Part shown: positions 52,997-62,940 of the stretch, in pieces | Layout of the letters: every line of letters begins with the position of its first letter | How positions within the stretch are numbered: the first letter of the stretch is position 1 | DNA from: Acinetobacter sp. A47 | GTDB taxonomy: Bacteria > Pseudomonadota > Gammaproteobacteria > Pseudomonadales > Moraxellaceae | Direction: 5' to 3' | Assembly: GCF_000805455.1 (NCBI RefSeq) | Contig: NZ_JSUS01000001.1 | Coordinates: 372,001 to 436,000, forward strand | Length of the DNA: 64,000 bases | Translations under genes and position numbers: made by a program | Notes under the pieces: model-generated | What the model saw: the letters and a program-made list of their open reading frames with translations, nothing else | Told to the model about the DNA's origin: nothing | Databases searched by the model: none

Positions 52997-53536
52997 ATGG
53001 CATCTTATGCTTTACAGGAACAAGCACGTCATTTACAGGCTCTGGTACTTGATGTGGATGGGATCTTAAGCGATGGCTTTGTGACCTTGACCAATACCGG
53101 GGATGAGATTAAATCCTTTGATATCCGTGATGGACTGGGCATGAAACTGGTGCAGCAGGCGGGAATGAAGGTGATCATTATCACAGGCCGTAAAAGCCAT
53201 ATTGTTGAAAAGCGGATGTCTGACTTAGGTGTAGATCTGGTTTTTCAGGGCCGTGAAGACAAAGGGACGGCCTTGCGTGAAGCCTGTGCACAGTTAGGTT
53301 TATTGCCTGAAGACTGTATTTATATGGGAGATGACTGGCCGGATTTGTCTGCATTTGCAATTGCAGGCATGAAAGTGACAGTCCCGAATGGCCATGAAGA
53401 AGTACGCCGCCGCGCCAATCTGGTGACCCAGGCAATGGGCGGCCGTGGGGCGGTTCGTGAAGTCTGTGATATGTTATTGATGGCAAAAGGTGTTTACCAA
53501 GAACTGCTTGAAAAATATCTTGCCGTACCACATTAA
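52997..53536 (+). CDS. kdsC: Kdo-8-phosphate phosphatase
   Basis: A 179-residue HAD phosphatase that yields free Kdo. The nucleophile motif is VLDVDGILSDG (two Asp), motif II is IIITGRKS, and motif III/IV is GDDWPDLSAF. The short length without a cap fits KdsC tetramers. It starts three bases after the kdsD stop. Confidence 0.95.
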   Translation: MASYALQEQARHLQALVLDVDGILSDGFVTLTNTGDEIKSFDIRDGLGMKLVQQAGMKVIIITGRKSHIVEKRMSDLGVDLVFQGREDKGTALREACAQLGLLPEDCIYMGDDWPDLSAFAIAGMKVTVPNGHEEVRRRANLVTQAMGGRGAVREVCDMLLMAKGVYQELLEKYLAVPH

Positions 53537-53575
53537 TATAGTGTTGATTTGCTCAAAGGTTAGGTAACCCGGTTT

Positions 53576-54124
53576 ATGGATACCAAAGTTTTATATGTCG
53601 TTGCTGTTGTTGTCGCTGCGGTGAGTGGTGGCTATTATTATTACAGCGGCAAGGCAAAAAAGCTGGATGTTGATTCAGCCAAGAATATGACTTATTCCGC
53701 ACAGGGTGTTCATTTAACCCAGACTGATGAGCAGGGTAATTTATATGTTCGTGCTGAAGTGAAACAGTTGCAACAAAATATGCAACTGAAAACATCCAAG
53801 CTTGATCAACTCAACGCAGTAATGTACAAACAGGGCAAACCTGACGCAACGTTTTATGCAAAACAGGCGAATGGCTATGACGATAACAGTAAGGTTGTAT
53901 TACTGGGTAATGTCGTGGCAACAAAACTGTCTGATCAGGGTAAAATGGAGTTTCATACCGATGAGCTTACAGGTTACCCAAAAACAAGAGAACTCGAAAC
54001 ACAACATCAGGTTACGGTTCAATCACCATCAGCTGAGTTTGTGAGTCAGGGTTTAAAGGCTAATTTGAATAATGGTCAATATGAATTTTACAAAATTCGA
54101 GGAAAGTATGCGCCAAGCTCTTAA
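53576..54124 (+). CDS. lptC: LPS export protein LptC
   Basis: A 182-residue bitopic protein. One membrane helix at residues 4-20 (VLYVVAVVVAAVSGGYYYYS) is followed by a periplasmic beta-jellyroll domain (MTYSAQGVHLTQTDEQGNLY, ADTF-like AKQANGYDDNSKVVLLGNVV). It receives LPS from LptBFG and passes it to LptA. Identification relies on the fold pattern and gene order, since LptC sequences are poorly conserved. It overlaps lptA by 17 bases. Confidence 0.9.
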   Translation: MDTKVLYVVAVVVAAVSGGYYYYSGKAKKLDVDSAKNMTYSAQGVHLTQTDEQGNLYVRAEVKQLQQNMQLKTSKLDQLNAVMYKQGKPDATFYAKQANGYDDNSKVVLLGNVVATKLSDQGKMEFHTDELTGYPKTRELETQHQVTVQSPSAEFVSQGLKANLNNGQYEFYKIRGKYAPSS

Positions 54125-54656
54125 TTCTAAATCCCGTTTAACTTTCCTGAAACACGTAGGCTGTATTGCAGTTGTTGCATTAACTTCAACTGCAAGCTTT
54201 GCCTTGCCGTCTGACCGTAATCAACAGCTTTCTCTGGTTGCTGACCGTGCAACCTATAATGATAAAACTGGCGTGACGACTTATACCGGTAATGTTGTGA
54301 TCGAGCAGGGCACAATGAAACTGCAGGCAAATTCAATCGTTGCCAATTTGAATAGCAAGAAAGAGATTCAAACGATCAGTGCCAAAGGCCAGCCTGCCAA
54401 GTTCCAGCAGCAGATAGATGCCAAGAAGGGACTGGCACGCGGTGAGGCCCAGAACATTGTCTATAATGCCGATACTGGAATTATTACCTTAACGGGCAAT
54501 GCCTATCTGTATCAGGATGGCTCAAGTATTCGTGGTAACAGCCTGAAATACAGCATGAATAAAGGTGATGTTGAAGCGCAAGGTTCTTCAAGCAATCGCG
54601 TGCAGATCATTATTCCACCATCTAGCTCTAAAAGCTTCCCGGGGGCGCGTGATTAA
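54108..54656 (+). CDS. lptA: LPS transport periplasmic bridge protein LptA
   Basis: 182 residues; it forms the periplasmic filament that carries LPS to LptDE. After a signal peptide ([17 protein letters not shown]) comes the OstA domain: [34 protein letters not shown] and a later [26 protein letters not shown] precedes the ATG at 54108, which lies within the end of lptC. The stop overlaps lptB (TAATG). Confidence 0.94.
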   Translation: MRQALNSKSRLTFLKHVGCIAVVALTSTASFALPSDRNQQLSLVADRATYNDKTGVTTYTGNVVIEQGTMKLQANSIVANLNSKKEIQTISAKGQPAKFQQQIDAKKGLARGEAQNIVYNADTGIITLTGNAYLYQDGSSIRGNSLKYSMNKGDVEAQGSSSNRVQIIIPPSSSKSFPGARD

Positions 54657-55402
54657 TGGAACAGGCAGTGCAGCAACCACAGACTTTATGTATTAAGCAT
54701 CTGGCTAAAAACTATAGCAAACGTTGGGTGGTCAAGGATGTATCTTTTACCATGCAAAGTGGGCAGATTGTGGGGCTGCTTGGTCCCAATGGAGCCGGTA
54801 AAACGACCAGCTTCTATATGGTCGTCGGACTGGTTCGTATGGATAAAGGTGAGATCCATCTGGATGATCTCGACATGTCTGATCTGGCAATGCATGAACG
54901 CGCGCGTAAAGGCATCGGCTATTTACCGCAAGAGGCTTCAATTTTTAGAAAGTTAACCATTTCTGAAAATATTATGGCCATTCTGGAAACACGTAAAGAT
55001 TTAAACAAGCAGCAGCGTCAGCAACGACTGAATGAATTGTTAAGTGATTTTAAAATTACGCATATTAAAGATTCATTGGGCATGAGTGTTTCTGGGGGCG
55101 AGCGCCGCCGTGCGGAAATTGCACGTGCCTTGGCTGCTGATCCGAAGTTCATGCTGCTGGATGAGCCGTTTGCAGGCGTGGACCCGATTTCTGTCGGGGA
55201 TATCAAGGATATTATCCAGACCCTTAAAAACCGTGGGATCGGGGTGCTGATTACCGATCATAACGTGCGTGAAACTCTGGCGATTTGTGAGAAAGCTTAT
55301 ATCGTGAGTGAAGGCTCAGTGATTGCCGAGGGGACGCCTCAGGAAATTCTGGACAATGAGCAGGTACGTAAAGTTTATCTGGGCGATGATTTTGTAGTTT
55401 AG
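54656..55402 (+). CDS. lptB: LPS export ABC transporter ATPase LptB
   Basis: 248 residues. Walker [15 protein letters not shown], signature [15 protein letters not shown], Walker [14 protein letters not shown] and the H-loop [10 protein letters not shown] are all intact. It powers LPS extraction with LptF and LptG, whose genes are not in this window. The rpoN gene that follows lptB in many gamma-proteobacteria is absent here, where a terminator closes the operon. Confidence 0.96.
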   Translation: MEQAVQQPQTLCIKHLAKNYSKRWVVKDVSFTMQSGQIVGLLGPNGAGKTTSFYMVVGLVRMDKGEIHLDDLDMSDLAMHERARKGIGYLPQEASIFRKLTISENIMAILETRKDLNKQQRQQRLNELLSDFKITHIKDSLGMSVSGGERRRAEIARALAADPKFMLLDEPFAGVDPISVGDIKDIIQTLKNRGIGVLITDHNVRETLAICEKAYIVSEGSVIAEGTPQEILDNEQVRKVYLGDDFVV

Positions 55403-55427
55403 ACTTGTCTGCCTCCGGCCATGAATA

Positions 55428-55451
55428 AAGAACCGCAAGGTTCTTTTTTTT
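55428..55451 (+). terminator. Terminator of the kdsD-lptB operon
   Basis: AAAGAACC-gcaa-GGTTCTTT followed by T. The 220 bp beyond it, up to the TolC-family gene, are very AT-rich without a clear promoter match. Confidence 0.88.
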
Positions 55452-55673
55452 ATGCTGTGGATTTGGAAACAGTGAAATAACAGCCTTTGGTTATGGCAAA
55501 ATCCTGATTTTTAGCTAATTGACTGAAAAATATTTATTTTAGTTTTTTAATTAGTTTGGCATAATCTATAAAAATGAGAACTGTTTTACAAAAATAAACA
55601 CTTATAAATGTGTGAAAACGTGTTTAGAACATAGTGTTTTGTGTAAAAAAATGATTAAAATGAAAATGCTGAA

Positions 55674-57236
55674 ATGATAACAATACGAAAAAATATGAAC
55701 TTAAAGAAAGATATAAAAGTGAATAATGGATCATGGAAAAGAAGTATGAGTTTTAAGTGGTTACTTTATGCAGCAACGCTATCTGTACCAATGACACATG
55801 CAACAACACCAAGTGAACAGTATCACACTTTGAAGAACAATCTGTCCAAGCTGTTTGTTCCGCAAAGTAACGATGAGTTTAAAGTTGCACAGATGCAAAA
55901 ATTGAGCAACTTCTCGGTAGATTCATCCCTGGGTAGTGATTTACCTGTGGTTGGCTCAGGACGGCCGCAAGAGACTGCAATCGCAAGTGCTTTCTGGCAG
56001 AATCAACGTAAAATATTGAAGGATGCGGTACGGGTCGCCGTGCAGCGCAATCCGGATATTGCCCAGGGGATTGCAGCATTGGCATCCCAAAATGCCAATA
56101 TTGATGTCGCCAAATCCGGTTATTACCCACAGATTGGTGGCGGGATAAGCACTGGAGATCTAGGCAAGAAAAGTACCCGGGGTCAGCAATTGCTGACTTT
56201 GAGTGCAACCCAGATGCTTTATGATTTCGGCAAGGTTAAGTCTGGTGTCAATGTAGAAAAAGCAAAGGTTGTGGTAGGACAGGCCAATGTGCTGGTCAAA
56301 ATTGATGACATCGCATTAGATGTTGCCCAGACAATTATCAATATTCAGCGTTATCAAACCCTTATTCGTATTGCCAATCAGCAGATCGCGGGTATCAAGC
56401 GTATTCAGGAGATGGCCAACCTGCGAGCCAATGCCGGTATCAGCAGTCAGGCAGATCCGATTCAGGCGCAGTCTTATTTGCAATCTGCCCAGTCGGCCAT
56501 GATTGCGCAGCAGTCGTTGCTGAGCCAGTACCAGCAGCATTTGTATACCTTGCTGGGTTTTGATACCCGTAACGTACAGTGGAGTATTCCTGACGACTTT
56601 GTAAAACAGTCAGACCTATATGCAACACCTCAGTTTAATACCATTCCCCAAATGATTGCGGCGCAAGCCGGTATTGAAGTAGCGCGTAATCAAAAATTAC
56701 AGACACAGGTCAGTAATTATCCGACACTATCTGTAAAAGGAGAACTGAGTCAGGCTTTACATGGACGCAATCCCGGTAATGATAAAGAAGGCGGGTTTGA
56801 CAGCGCCATCATGCTCGAAGCCAGTAGCCAGTTTTATCAGGGCGGTGCAACCTCTTCCAAGACCCGTGCTGCCAGTTATGCTGAAGAGGCTGCAAGGGCG
56901 CAGGTCAATGCGGTTTATCTGAAAGTGCTGGACCAGATCCGCACCAGCCGTGAACAGATTGAAAATAAACAACGCCAGATGCAGGTGCTGGCAGGACAAC
57001 AAGCAACCACAATACGTACAAGAGAGCTTTACCAAGAACAATATAAATTGGGAACCCGGACTCTGGTCGACCTGTTAAATGCAGAGCAGGCGATTCATAG
57101 TGCGAACTCAGAAGCTGAAACGGCACGTTATGATATTTACAGTAGCATTGCACAATATATTGCTGCGACAGGACGTTCCCGCCAAGCCTATGACCTCAAT
57201 AATTTAAATATACAAGGATTTGAGGTACAACCATGA
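55674..57236 (+). CDS. TolC-family outer-membrane component of a type I secretion system
   Basis: A 520-residue outer-membrane efflux protein. After a rather long N-terminal region with a membrane segment (SFKWLLYAATLSVPMTHAT), two OEP repeats follow, rich in coiled-coil helices: ILKDAVRVAVQRNPDIAQGI and KVLDQIRTSREQIENKQRQM. The YKLGTRTLVDLLNAEQ motif near residue 465 is characteristic of TolC relatives serving adhesin exporters (AggA/LapE type). The stop is four bases inside the ABC transporter gene, so the two are coupled. The start could instead be the ATG at 55695. Confidence 0.87.
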   Translation: MITIRKNMNLKKDIKVNNGSWKRSMSFKWLLYAATLSVPMTHATTPSEQYHTLKNNLSKLFVPQSNDEFKVAQMQKLSNFSVDSSLGSDLPVVGSGRPQETAIASAFWQNQRKILKDAVRVAVQRNPDIAQGIAALASQNANIDVAKSGYYPQIGGGISTGDLGKKSTRGQQLLTLSATQMLYDFGKVKSGVNVEKAKVVVGQANVLVKIDDIALDVAQTIINIQRYQTLIRIANQQIAGIKRIQEMANLRANAGISSQADPIQAQSYLQSAQSAMIAQQSLLSQYQQHLYTLLGFDTRNVQWSIPDDFVKQSDLYATPQFNTIPQMIAAQAGIEVARNQKLQTQVSNYPTLSVKGELSQALHGRNPGNDKEGGFDSAIMLEASSQFYQGGATSSKTRAASYAEEAARAQVNAVYLKVLDQIRTSREQIENKQRQMQVLAGQQATTIRTRELYQEQYKLGTRTLVDLLNAEQAIHSANSEAETARYDIYSSIAQYIAATGRSRQAYDLNNLNIQGFEVQP

Positions 57237-59356
57237 TTACAAAAATAAATTATCAGCCATGGTTACAAGCTATATTAACCATCGCCAAACATTACCGCAT
57301 TGAACCCTCTGAGGAACGGATTCGCTTACAGCTGGACTGGAACCAGAACCAGAACCTTGATGAGGTGCTGGTGCTGATCAGCCGGCAAATTGGACTGAAC
57401 TTAAGAAAAGTTGCTTTTAGCAACGATGTAATCAACCCTTGGCGGTTACCGGTGCTGGTCGAGCTGGCCGATGGACAGGTCGGGGTCATCGACAAGGCTG
57501 ATGGTACCGGTCATGTCAGTATCCAGCTCAGTGGTGATCAGGGGCTTTCCCAGAAATTTGCCGTGGGCGCCCTAAGGCATATCATTAAGAATGTCTACGT
57601 GCTGCGTCCGGAACAGTCCGTGCCTGATGCGCGTGTTGATGAATACATCAAGCCTTATCAGCAGAGCTGGTTCTGGTCGATCGTGTTGCAGGACTGGAAA
57701 CGCTATATCGATATCATGCTGGCATCGATGATTGCCAACATTCTGGCATTGGCAACCATTATTTTCTCCATGCAGGTCTATGACCGGGTTGTTCCTTCAC
57801 AGTCCGTTCCGACTTTATGGGTACTGGCCGCGGGGGTACTGATCGCCGCAATTTTCGAGTTTGTGCTGCGTCTTTCACGTATTTACATTTCAGATATTAT
57901 TGGCAAACGTGCCGATTTAAGGGTGTCAGACCGTGTGTTTGGTCATGCACTGCGTATCAAGAACAGTGAGCGTTCCAAATCTACCGGTACCTTTATTTCT
58001 CAAATCCGGGAACTTGAAGGGGTTCGTGAGCTGGTCACTTCGACCACAATGGGTGCGATCGCCGATTTACCTTTTTTCTTCTTGTTTCTGGTTATCTTTG
58101 CGCTGATTGGCGGAAATTTATTTTGGGTCATGCTGCTGGTAGTGCCCTTAATGATTTTGCCTGCCATTCTGGCACAAAAAAAGCTCGCCCAGCTGGCACA
58201 AGAAGGGATGCGTGAATCCTCAATCCGGAATGCGATTCTGGTCGAAGCGGTGCAGGGGATTGAAGATATCAAGCTGTTACGTGCCGAGTCTCGTTTCCAG
58301 AACCAGTGGAACCATATGAATGAAGTGTCTGCCGACATTAGTATGCAGCAACGAAAAATCGTGGGTGTACTGACGGCATGGACACAAAAAATTCAGGGGC
58401 TGACCTATGCCGCCGTGATTCTGGTGGGATGCTTTGCCGTGATGGACGGTGAGATGACTACCGGGGCATTGGTGGCCTGTTCGATTTTATCGTCCCGTAT
58501 GCTGGCACCGATTTCGCAAATCACCGGGATTTTAGGCCGTTTGCAACAGGCAAAAGTCGCCAAAAAAGGTCTGGATGAGCTGATGAAAAAACCTGTTGAT
58601 CAGGCAGATCAGGCGCATCTTGTGCATAAAGAAGTCTTACATGGTGATTATGAGCTGAAAAATGTGGTGTTCCAATATACCGAAGAAGACCCAAGACCTA
58701 GCTTGTCGATTCCTCACCTGAAAATTCGTGCCGGTGAGCGTATTGCGATTCTGGGACGTAATGGTGCGGGCAAATCGACACTTTTACAGATTTTATCTGC
58801 AATGCAGTTTCCCAATGCCGGTTCGGTGCATTTGGATGATCTGGACATTAGCCTGATTGATCCTGCCGATGTTCGCCGTGATATGGGCTTACTCAATCAG
58901 AATGCTCACTTATTCTATGGCACCATCCGTGAAAACCTGACTTTGGGTGCACCTTTGGCACGTGATGAAGATATCTTGAAGGCGCTCAAAGTCACAGGCG
59001 CATTGAGCTTTGTACACGAGAAAAAGGAAGGACTGGACCATCTGGTGCTGGAAGGTGGCGTCGGGTTTTCTGGTGGGCAAAGACAGGCTTTACTGTTAGC
59101 CCGTCTATTGATCCGTCAACCGAATATCCTGTTACTGGATGAGCCGACAGCAGCCATTGATGATGTGGCAGAAAAGCAGCTTATTGATCATTTGCGCAAC
59201 TGGCTGGGCTATCGCACCTTGGTGGTGGCAACACACCGACGTGCTGTTCTGGAACTGGTAGACCGGATTATTGTCATGAATGAGGGCAAGATCGTGATGG
59301 ACGGGCCTGTAGAACAAGTCTTACAACAATCAGCAGTAAAACAAAAAATAGTTTAA
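57233..59356 (+). CDS. Type I secretion ABC transporter with degenerate C39 domain (LapB-like)
   Basis: 707 residues: an N-terminal ~130-residue C39-like domain without the catalytic Cys, a six-helix membrane domain (about 150-430, beginning with the IDIMLASMIANILALATIIF segment), then an ATPase with Walker A LGRNGAGKSTLLQ near residue 508, signature FSGGQRQALLLARLL, Walker B ILLLDEPTAAIDD and ATHRRAVLEL. A dead peptidase domain is normal in exporters of RTX adhesins, where it docks the substrate instead of cutting it. Gene order TolC-ABC-HlyD matches LapEBC. Confidence 0.9.
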   Translation: MITKINYQPWLQAILTIAKHYRIEPSEERIRLQLDWNQNQNLDEVLVLISRQIGLNLRKVAFSNDVINPWRLPVLVELADGQVGVIDKADGTGHVSIQLSGDQGLSQKFAVGALRHIIKNVYVLRPEQSVPDARVDEYIKPYQQSWFWSIVLQDWKRYIDIMLASMIANILALATIIFSMQVYDRVVPSQSVPTLWVLAAGVLIAAIFEFVLRLSRIYISDIIGKRADLRVSDRVFGHALRIKNSERSKSTGTFISQIRELEGVRELVTSTTMGAIADLPFFFLFLVIFALIGGNLFWVMLLVVPLMILPAILAQKKLAQLAQEGMRESSIRNAILVEAVQGIEDIKLLRAESRFQNQWNHMNEVSADISMQQRKIVGVLTAWTQKIQGLTYAAVILVGCFAVMDGEMTTGALVACSILSSRMLAPISQITGILGRLQQAKVAKKGLDELMKKPVDQADQAHLVHKEVLHGDYELKNVVFQYTEEDPRPSLSIPHLKIRAGERIAILGRNGAGKSTLLQILSAMQFPNAGSVHLDDLDISLIDPADVRRDMGLLNQNAHLFYGTIRENLTLGAPLARDEDILKALKVTGALSFVHEKKEGLDHLVLEGGVGFSGGQRQALLLARLLIRQPNILLLDEPTAAIDDVAEKQLIDHLRNWLGYRTLVVATHRRAVLELVDRIIVMNEGKIVMDGPVEQVLQQSAVKQKIV

Positions 59357-59380
59357 TACTTAGAGCATAGAGGCAAATTT

Positions 59381-60571
59381 ATGAGTGAAGAACAAAAAAC
59401 GAGTAGCCGGCCGATGAATGTAACTTATAAGGAACCTAAGTTACCTCGTTCGACGCTCGTTGTTTGGATGATTGGGATAGGTTTACTTGTACTCTTGATC
59501 TGGGCATGGTTATTTAATTTAGAAGAAGTTTCTACGGGGACAGGTAAGGTTATCCCTTCTTCAAAAGAGCAGATTATTCAATCACTTGAAGGTGGTATTT
59601 TAACCAAGCTGGATGTAAATGAAGGCGACGTGGTAGAAAAGGGGCAAATTCTGGCCCAGCTTGATCCGACCCGTCTGGCATCGAACGTTGGGGAATCGCA
59701 ATCATTACTGATTTCTGCCCAGGCAACTGCCGCGCGTTTACGTGCCGAAGTGAACGGGACGCCATTGGTATTTCCGGAAGAGGTTCAGAAAATTCCTAAA
59801 CTGGTGCAAGAAGAAACGGCGCTTTATAATTCACGCCGCGAAAATCTGCAGCAGTCACTGGCCGGCTATGAACAGGCCGCCAAACTGGTACGTCAGGAGC
59901 TTGCCATGACTGAACCGTTAGTGGCCAAAGGGGCTGCCAGTGAAGTTGAGGTGCTACGCCTAAAGCGTGAAGCCAATGATTTGAGCAACAAGATCAATGA
60001 CACCCGCAACGAGTATTATGTCAAGGCACGCGAAGAGCTGTCCAAGGCCAATACCGATATCCAGACACAGCAACAGGTCGTTAAGGGACGTAATGACAGC
60101 TTGCAGCGTGCGGTATTTAGGGCACCAGTGCGTGGTGTCGTGAAAGAAATTGATGTGACCACTTTAGGCGGGGTCATTCCGCAAAATGGCAAGTTAATGA
60201 CCATTGTGCCGCTGGAAGATAAATTGCTGATAGAAGCACGTATTTCACCCCGGGATATCGCTTTCATTCGTCCAGGGCAGGAGGCGCTGGTGAAGATTAC
60301 GGCTTATGACTATTCTATCTATGGGGGACTGGATGGAAAAGTAACGGTCATTTCTCCTGATACCATCCGTGATGAAGTCAAGCAGGACCAGTTCTATTAT
60401 CGTGTCTATATCCGCACCAATTCGGATCGGCTCTATAACAAGGCCGGCAAGGCTTTCAGTATCACACCTGGTATGGTTGCGACAGTAGATATCCGTACCG
60501 GTCAAAAAACCATTATGGATTATCTGCTTAAACCGTTTAATAAGGCCAAGGAAGCATTACGGGAACGCTAA
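59381..60571 (+). CDS. Type I secretion membrane fusion protein, HlyD/LapC family
   Basis: A 396-residue periplasmic adaptor. One membrane helix (about 24-47, STLVVWMIGIGLLVLLIWAW) leads into a split lipoyl domain (GGILTKLDVNEGDVVEKGQI), a long helical hairpin (about 110-250), and a beta-barrel with the conserved C-terminal IRTGQKTIMDYLLKPF. This RTGxR/K..L.YLL.P motif is a HlyD hallmark. It bridges the ABC transporter and the TolC-like protein. A terminator closes the operon; no adhesin substrate or regulator gene (lapD, lapG) is present. Confidence 0.92.
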   Translation: MSEEQKTSSRPMNVTYKEPKLPRSTLVVWMIGIGLLVLLIWAWLFNLEEVSTGTGKVIPSSKEQIIQSLEGGILTKLDVNEGDVVEKGQILAQLDPTRLASNVGESQSLLISAQATAARLRAEVNGTPLVFPEEVQKIPKLVQEETALYNSRRENLQQSLAGYEQAAKLVRQELAMTEPLVAKGAASEVEVLRLKREANDLSNKINDTRNEYYVKAREELSKANTDIQTQQQVVKGRNDSLQRAVFRAPVRGVVKEIDVTTLGGVIPQNGKLMTIVPLEDKLLIEARISPRDIAFIRPGQEALVKITAYDYSIYGGLDGKVTVISPDTIRDEVKQDQFYYRVYIRTNSDRLYNKAGKAFSITPGMVATVDIRTGQKTIMDYLLKPFNKAKEALRER

Positions 60572-60584
60572 GTTGTGCCGATAT

Positions 60585-60614
60585 AAAAAACCTCGCCTCA
60601 AGCGAGGTTTTTTA
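60585..60614 (+). terminator. Terminator of the type I secretion operon
   Basis: AAAACCTCGC-ctca-AGCGAGGTTTT-type stem followed by T. Confidence 0.9.
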
Positions 60615-60664
60615 TTTGCTGTTTAAAAAGCTATAATCTGTTTTTCAGTTTCTATTTATGTTTT

Positions 60665-61264
60665 ATGCCATTTACCATTGCCAGTACGGTAACTTTTGAA
60701 GAAGACATTAAAAAAAGTCGTTTCCAGGCGACTGCAGCTGTTGTGGAGAATGAACAGCAGGTTAAGGATTTTCTGGAACAATACCGGGATAGCTCAACCA
60801 CACACCAGTGCTGGGCCTGGAAGATCGGGCATCAGGTTCGCTTTAATGATGATGGCGAACCTTCAGGTACAGCGGGTCGTCCCATTCTGGCAACAATAGA
60901 AGGCAATGAGCTCACCAATGTGATTGTACTGGTCAACCGCTGGTATGGCGGCATCAAGCTGGGTACGGGTGGACTGGTGCGTGCCTATGGCGGTTGTGCA
61001 GGTCAATGCTTGTTACTGGCAGAAAAGATTGAGCTGATCGAAAAGAAAGACATTCAGTTTGCCTGTCTGTTTAATGAATGGGCCATTATTCAATATGAGC
61101 TGATGCAGCAACAGATTGACTATCAGGAAAGTTATACCGAGACAGGAGTCGTTGTTGAGGCACGTGTTCAAGTCCACCAGATCGCACCATTAAAGCTCAA
61201 ACTTCAGGATGTAACCCGGGGCCGTGAGCAATTGCGATTGATCGGGGAGCTAGCAGATGACTGA
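60665..61264 (+). CDS. IMPACT/YigZ family protein
   Basis: 199 residues with the UPF0029 N-terminal domain: FEEDIKKSRFQATAA, HQCWAWKIG, DDGEPSGTAGRPIL and VLVNRWYGGIKLGTGGLVRAY, a pattern specific to the YigZ/IMPACT family. A C-terminal ferredoxin-like domain follows. The bacterial function is unknown; the eukaryotic relative modulates GCN2. It overlaps the next gene by eight bases. Confidence 0.9.
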   Translation: MPFTIASTVTFEEDIKKSRFQATAAVVENEQQVKDFLEQYRDSSTTHQCWAWKIGHQVRFNDDGEPSGTAGRPILATIEGNELTNVIVLVNRWYGGIKLGTGGLVRAYGGCAGQCLLLAEKIELIEKKDIQFACLFNEWAIIQYELMQQQIDYQESYTETGVVVEARVQVHQIAPLKLKLQDVTRGREQLRLIGELADD

Positions 61265-61871
61265 TCCTTTATTGAAATATCGTGAGCAGCACAAGCAGCG
61301 CCTCAATTATATGCCTTGGCTGTACTGGACACTCAAGCCAAAACATCGTGAATGGGCTGAGGCATGGCAGGCTGAATATCAGGCTTATCTGATGGAGATG
61401 GAAACGGTTGAAATCGGCAAGAACTGTTTTATTTCTCCGCTGGCACAGATCTTTGCAGAGCGGGGCCGTAAGATTTCCATTGGCGATAACACTTTTATTG
61501 CTGCAGATTGTACCCTGCATGGCCCGCTAGAGATTGGCAATGAAGTGGCGATCAATCACCATTGTATTCTGGATGGAGGCCGGGCGGGGATCAAGTTACA
61601 TGATCAGGTCCGGATTGCGGCCTATAGTCATTTATATGCTTTTGACCATGGCATGGAGCTTGATCGTGCCATTTACCAGCAGCCGGTGACTTCAAAGGGC
61701 ATCGAGATAGGCCGCGATGTCTGGCTGGGCGCACATGTGGGAATTAAGGACGGGATTAAAATCGGAGATCATGCTGTTATTGGAATGAACAGTATGGTCA
61801 CTAAAAATGTAGACGATTACGCAATTGTGGCCGGAAATCCGGCAAAAATAATCCGTTATCGGAATGACTAA
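61257..61871 (+). CDS. Hexapeptide-repeat acetyltransferase
   Basis: 204 residues. A short helical lead (TLKPKHREWAEAWQAEY) is followed by a left-handed beta-helix from about 50 to 195: ISIGDNTFIAADCTLHGPLE, IGNEVAINHHCILDGG, and later IEIGRDVWLGAHVGIKDGIK with VIGMNSMVTKNV and AGNPAKIIR. The catalytic His is expected in the DH of YAFDHGME. It resembles the maltose/galactoside O-acetyltransferase group and enzymes acetylating surface sugars. The acceptor is unknown. It is translationally coupled to the IMPACT-family gene. Confidence 0.85.
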   Translation: MTDPLLKYREQHKQRLNYMPWLYWTLKPKHREWAEAWQAEYQAYLMEMETVEIGKNCFISPLAQIFAERGRKISIGDNTFIAADCTLHGPLEIGNEVAINHHCILDGGRAGIKLHDQVRIAAYSHLYAFDHGMELDRAIYQQPVTSKGIEIGRDVWLGAHVGIKDGIKIGDHAVIGMNSMVTKNVDDYAIVAGNPAKIIRYRND

Positions 61872-62086
61872 ATTTCGCTAAATGTGCCTTGTGCCAGCTA
61901 AAAAAATCTTGCAGCAAGAATGGCTTATGTTGCTATGAGAGCTTTAGCTGCTAAAGTGCAATATCAACACAGCCTGTTAAAAAGCTGATGAGATTCGATA
62001 CATAAATTTAACCTTCATGGCTTTTATCTATGCTAAGTTAAAAATAAGTAGAAGACCTAAGGTATTTACCTAAAGAGAGGCGAAAA

Positions 62087-62929
62087 ATGAACCGTGTAAT
62101 TGCATGTATCGATTCTTCACCCTGCATTGATGCTGTGGCCGAAGCAGCTGTATGGGTGGCCAAGCAAACACAGCGGGAATTGGTACTGTTGCAAATCCTG
62201 GACTATTATCCAGCAAGCTATCATTTAGGTGAAATCAGTGGTGTGATCGGTTTTGAAAGTAACGCCATGCTCTTAAAAGAGCTGGCCGAGCTGGAACAAA
62301 AGCAAAGTGAGCTCGCACTGGATTATAGCAATAACCTGCTCAAACATATCTCGGAATTAATCGAAAAACAGTATGGCCTGACCAGTACTAAGATTCAGGA
62401 AAAAGGCGATTTTCTTGAGCAAAGTTTTAATATTCTCAACGAAAAAGACATTGTCATTATTGGACGGGTAGGTGAGCGGGCTGCCGAGAAAAACAAGCCG
62501 ATCGGTAGTAATGTGGAAAACTTCATTCGTGGGGCGAACTGTACGGTAATCACGGTGGGCGAGCATTTCCAGCCACCGAAGCGATTTATATTCGCTTATG
62601 AATATTCACCGACCTGTCAGAAAATGCTGCAACGAATTGCCCAGAGTGACCTGCTGAAAAAACTGCAATGTCATCTGCTCTATGTCGGGGATCATCCGGA
62701 AATGCTGGCAGAGCCTGAAAAGTATTTAACCGATGCCGGCCTGGAAGTGCTATCGGTGTACCGTTATGGCGATGTGGCCCAGAATATTCTTGAATATCAA
62801 AAGGAACATGATATCCAGTTAATTGTATTGGGGGCCTTTAGCCATAGTAAAATCCATCAGTTCTTCCTGGGAAGCATCACAACGACAATCTTCCGGAATG
62901 CCAATGTTCCTTTGCTGGTGGCTAAGTAA
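62087..62929 (+). CDS. Universal stress protein with two Usp domains
   Basis: 280 residues made of two tandem Usp domains (about 1-150 and 160-280). Domain 1 starts VIACIDSSPCIDAVAEAAVW and has an incomplete nucleotide site (GRVGERAAEK). Domain 2 ends IQLIVLGAFSHSKIHQFFLG then SITTTIFRNANVPLLV, close to the G-2x-G-9x-G(S/T) motif for ATP. AGAGAGG precedes the ATG. Likely a stress-survival protein; it is monocistronic. Confidence 0.88.
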   Translation: MNRVIACIDSSPCIDAVAEAAVWVAKQTQRELVLLQILDYYPASYHLGEISGVIGFESNAMLLKELAELEQKQSELALDYSNNLLKHISELIEKQYGLTSTKIQEKGDFLEQSFNILNEKDIVIIGRVGERAAEKNKPIGSNVENFIRGANCTVITVGEHFQPPKRFIFAYEYSPTCQKMLQRIAQSDLLKKLQCHLLYVGDHPEMLAEPEKYLTDAGLEVLSVYRYGDVAQNILEYQKEHDIQLIVLGAFSHSKIHQFFLGSITTTIFRNANVPLLVAK

Positions 62930-62940
62930 TTCATTTTCTT

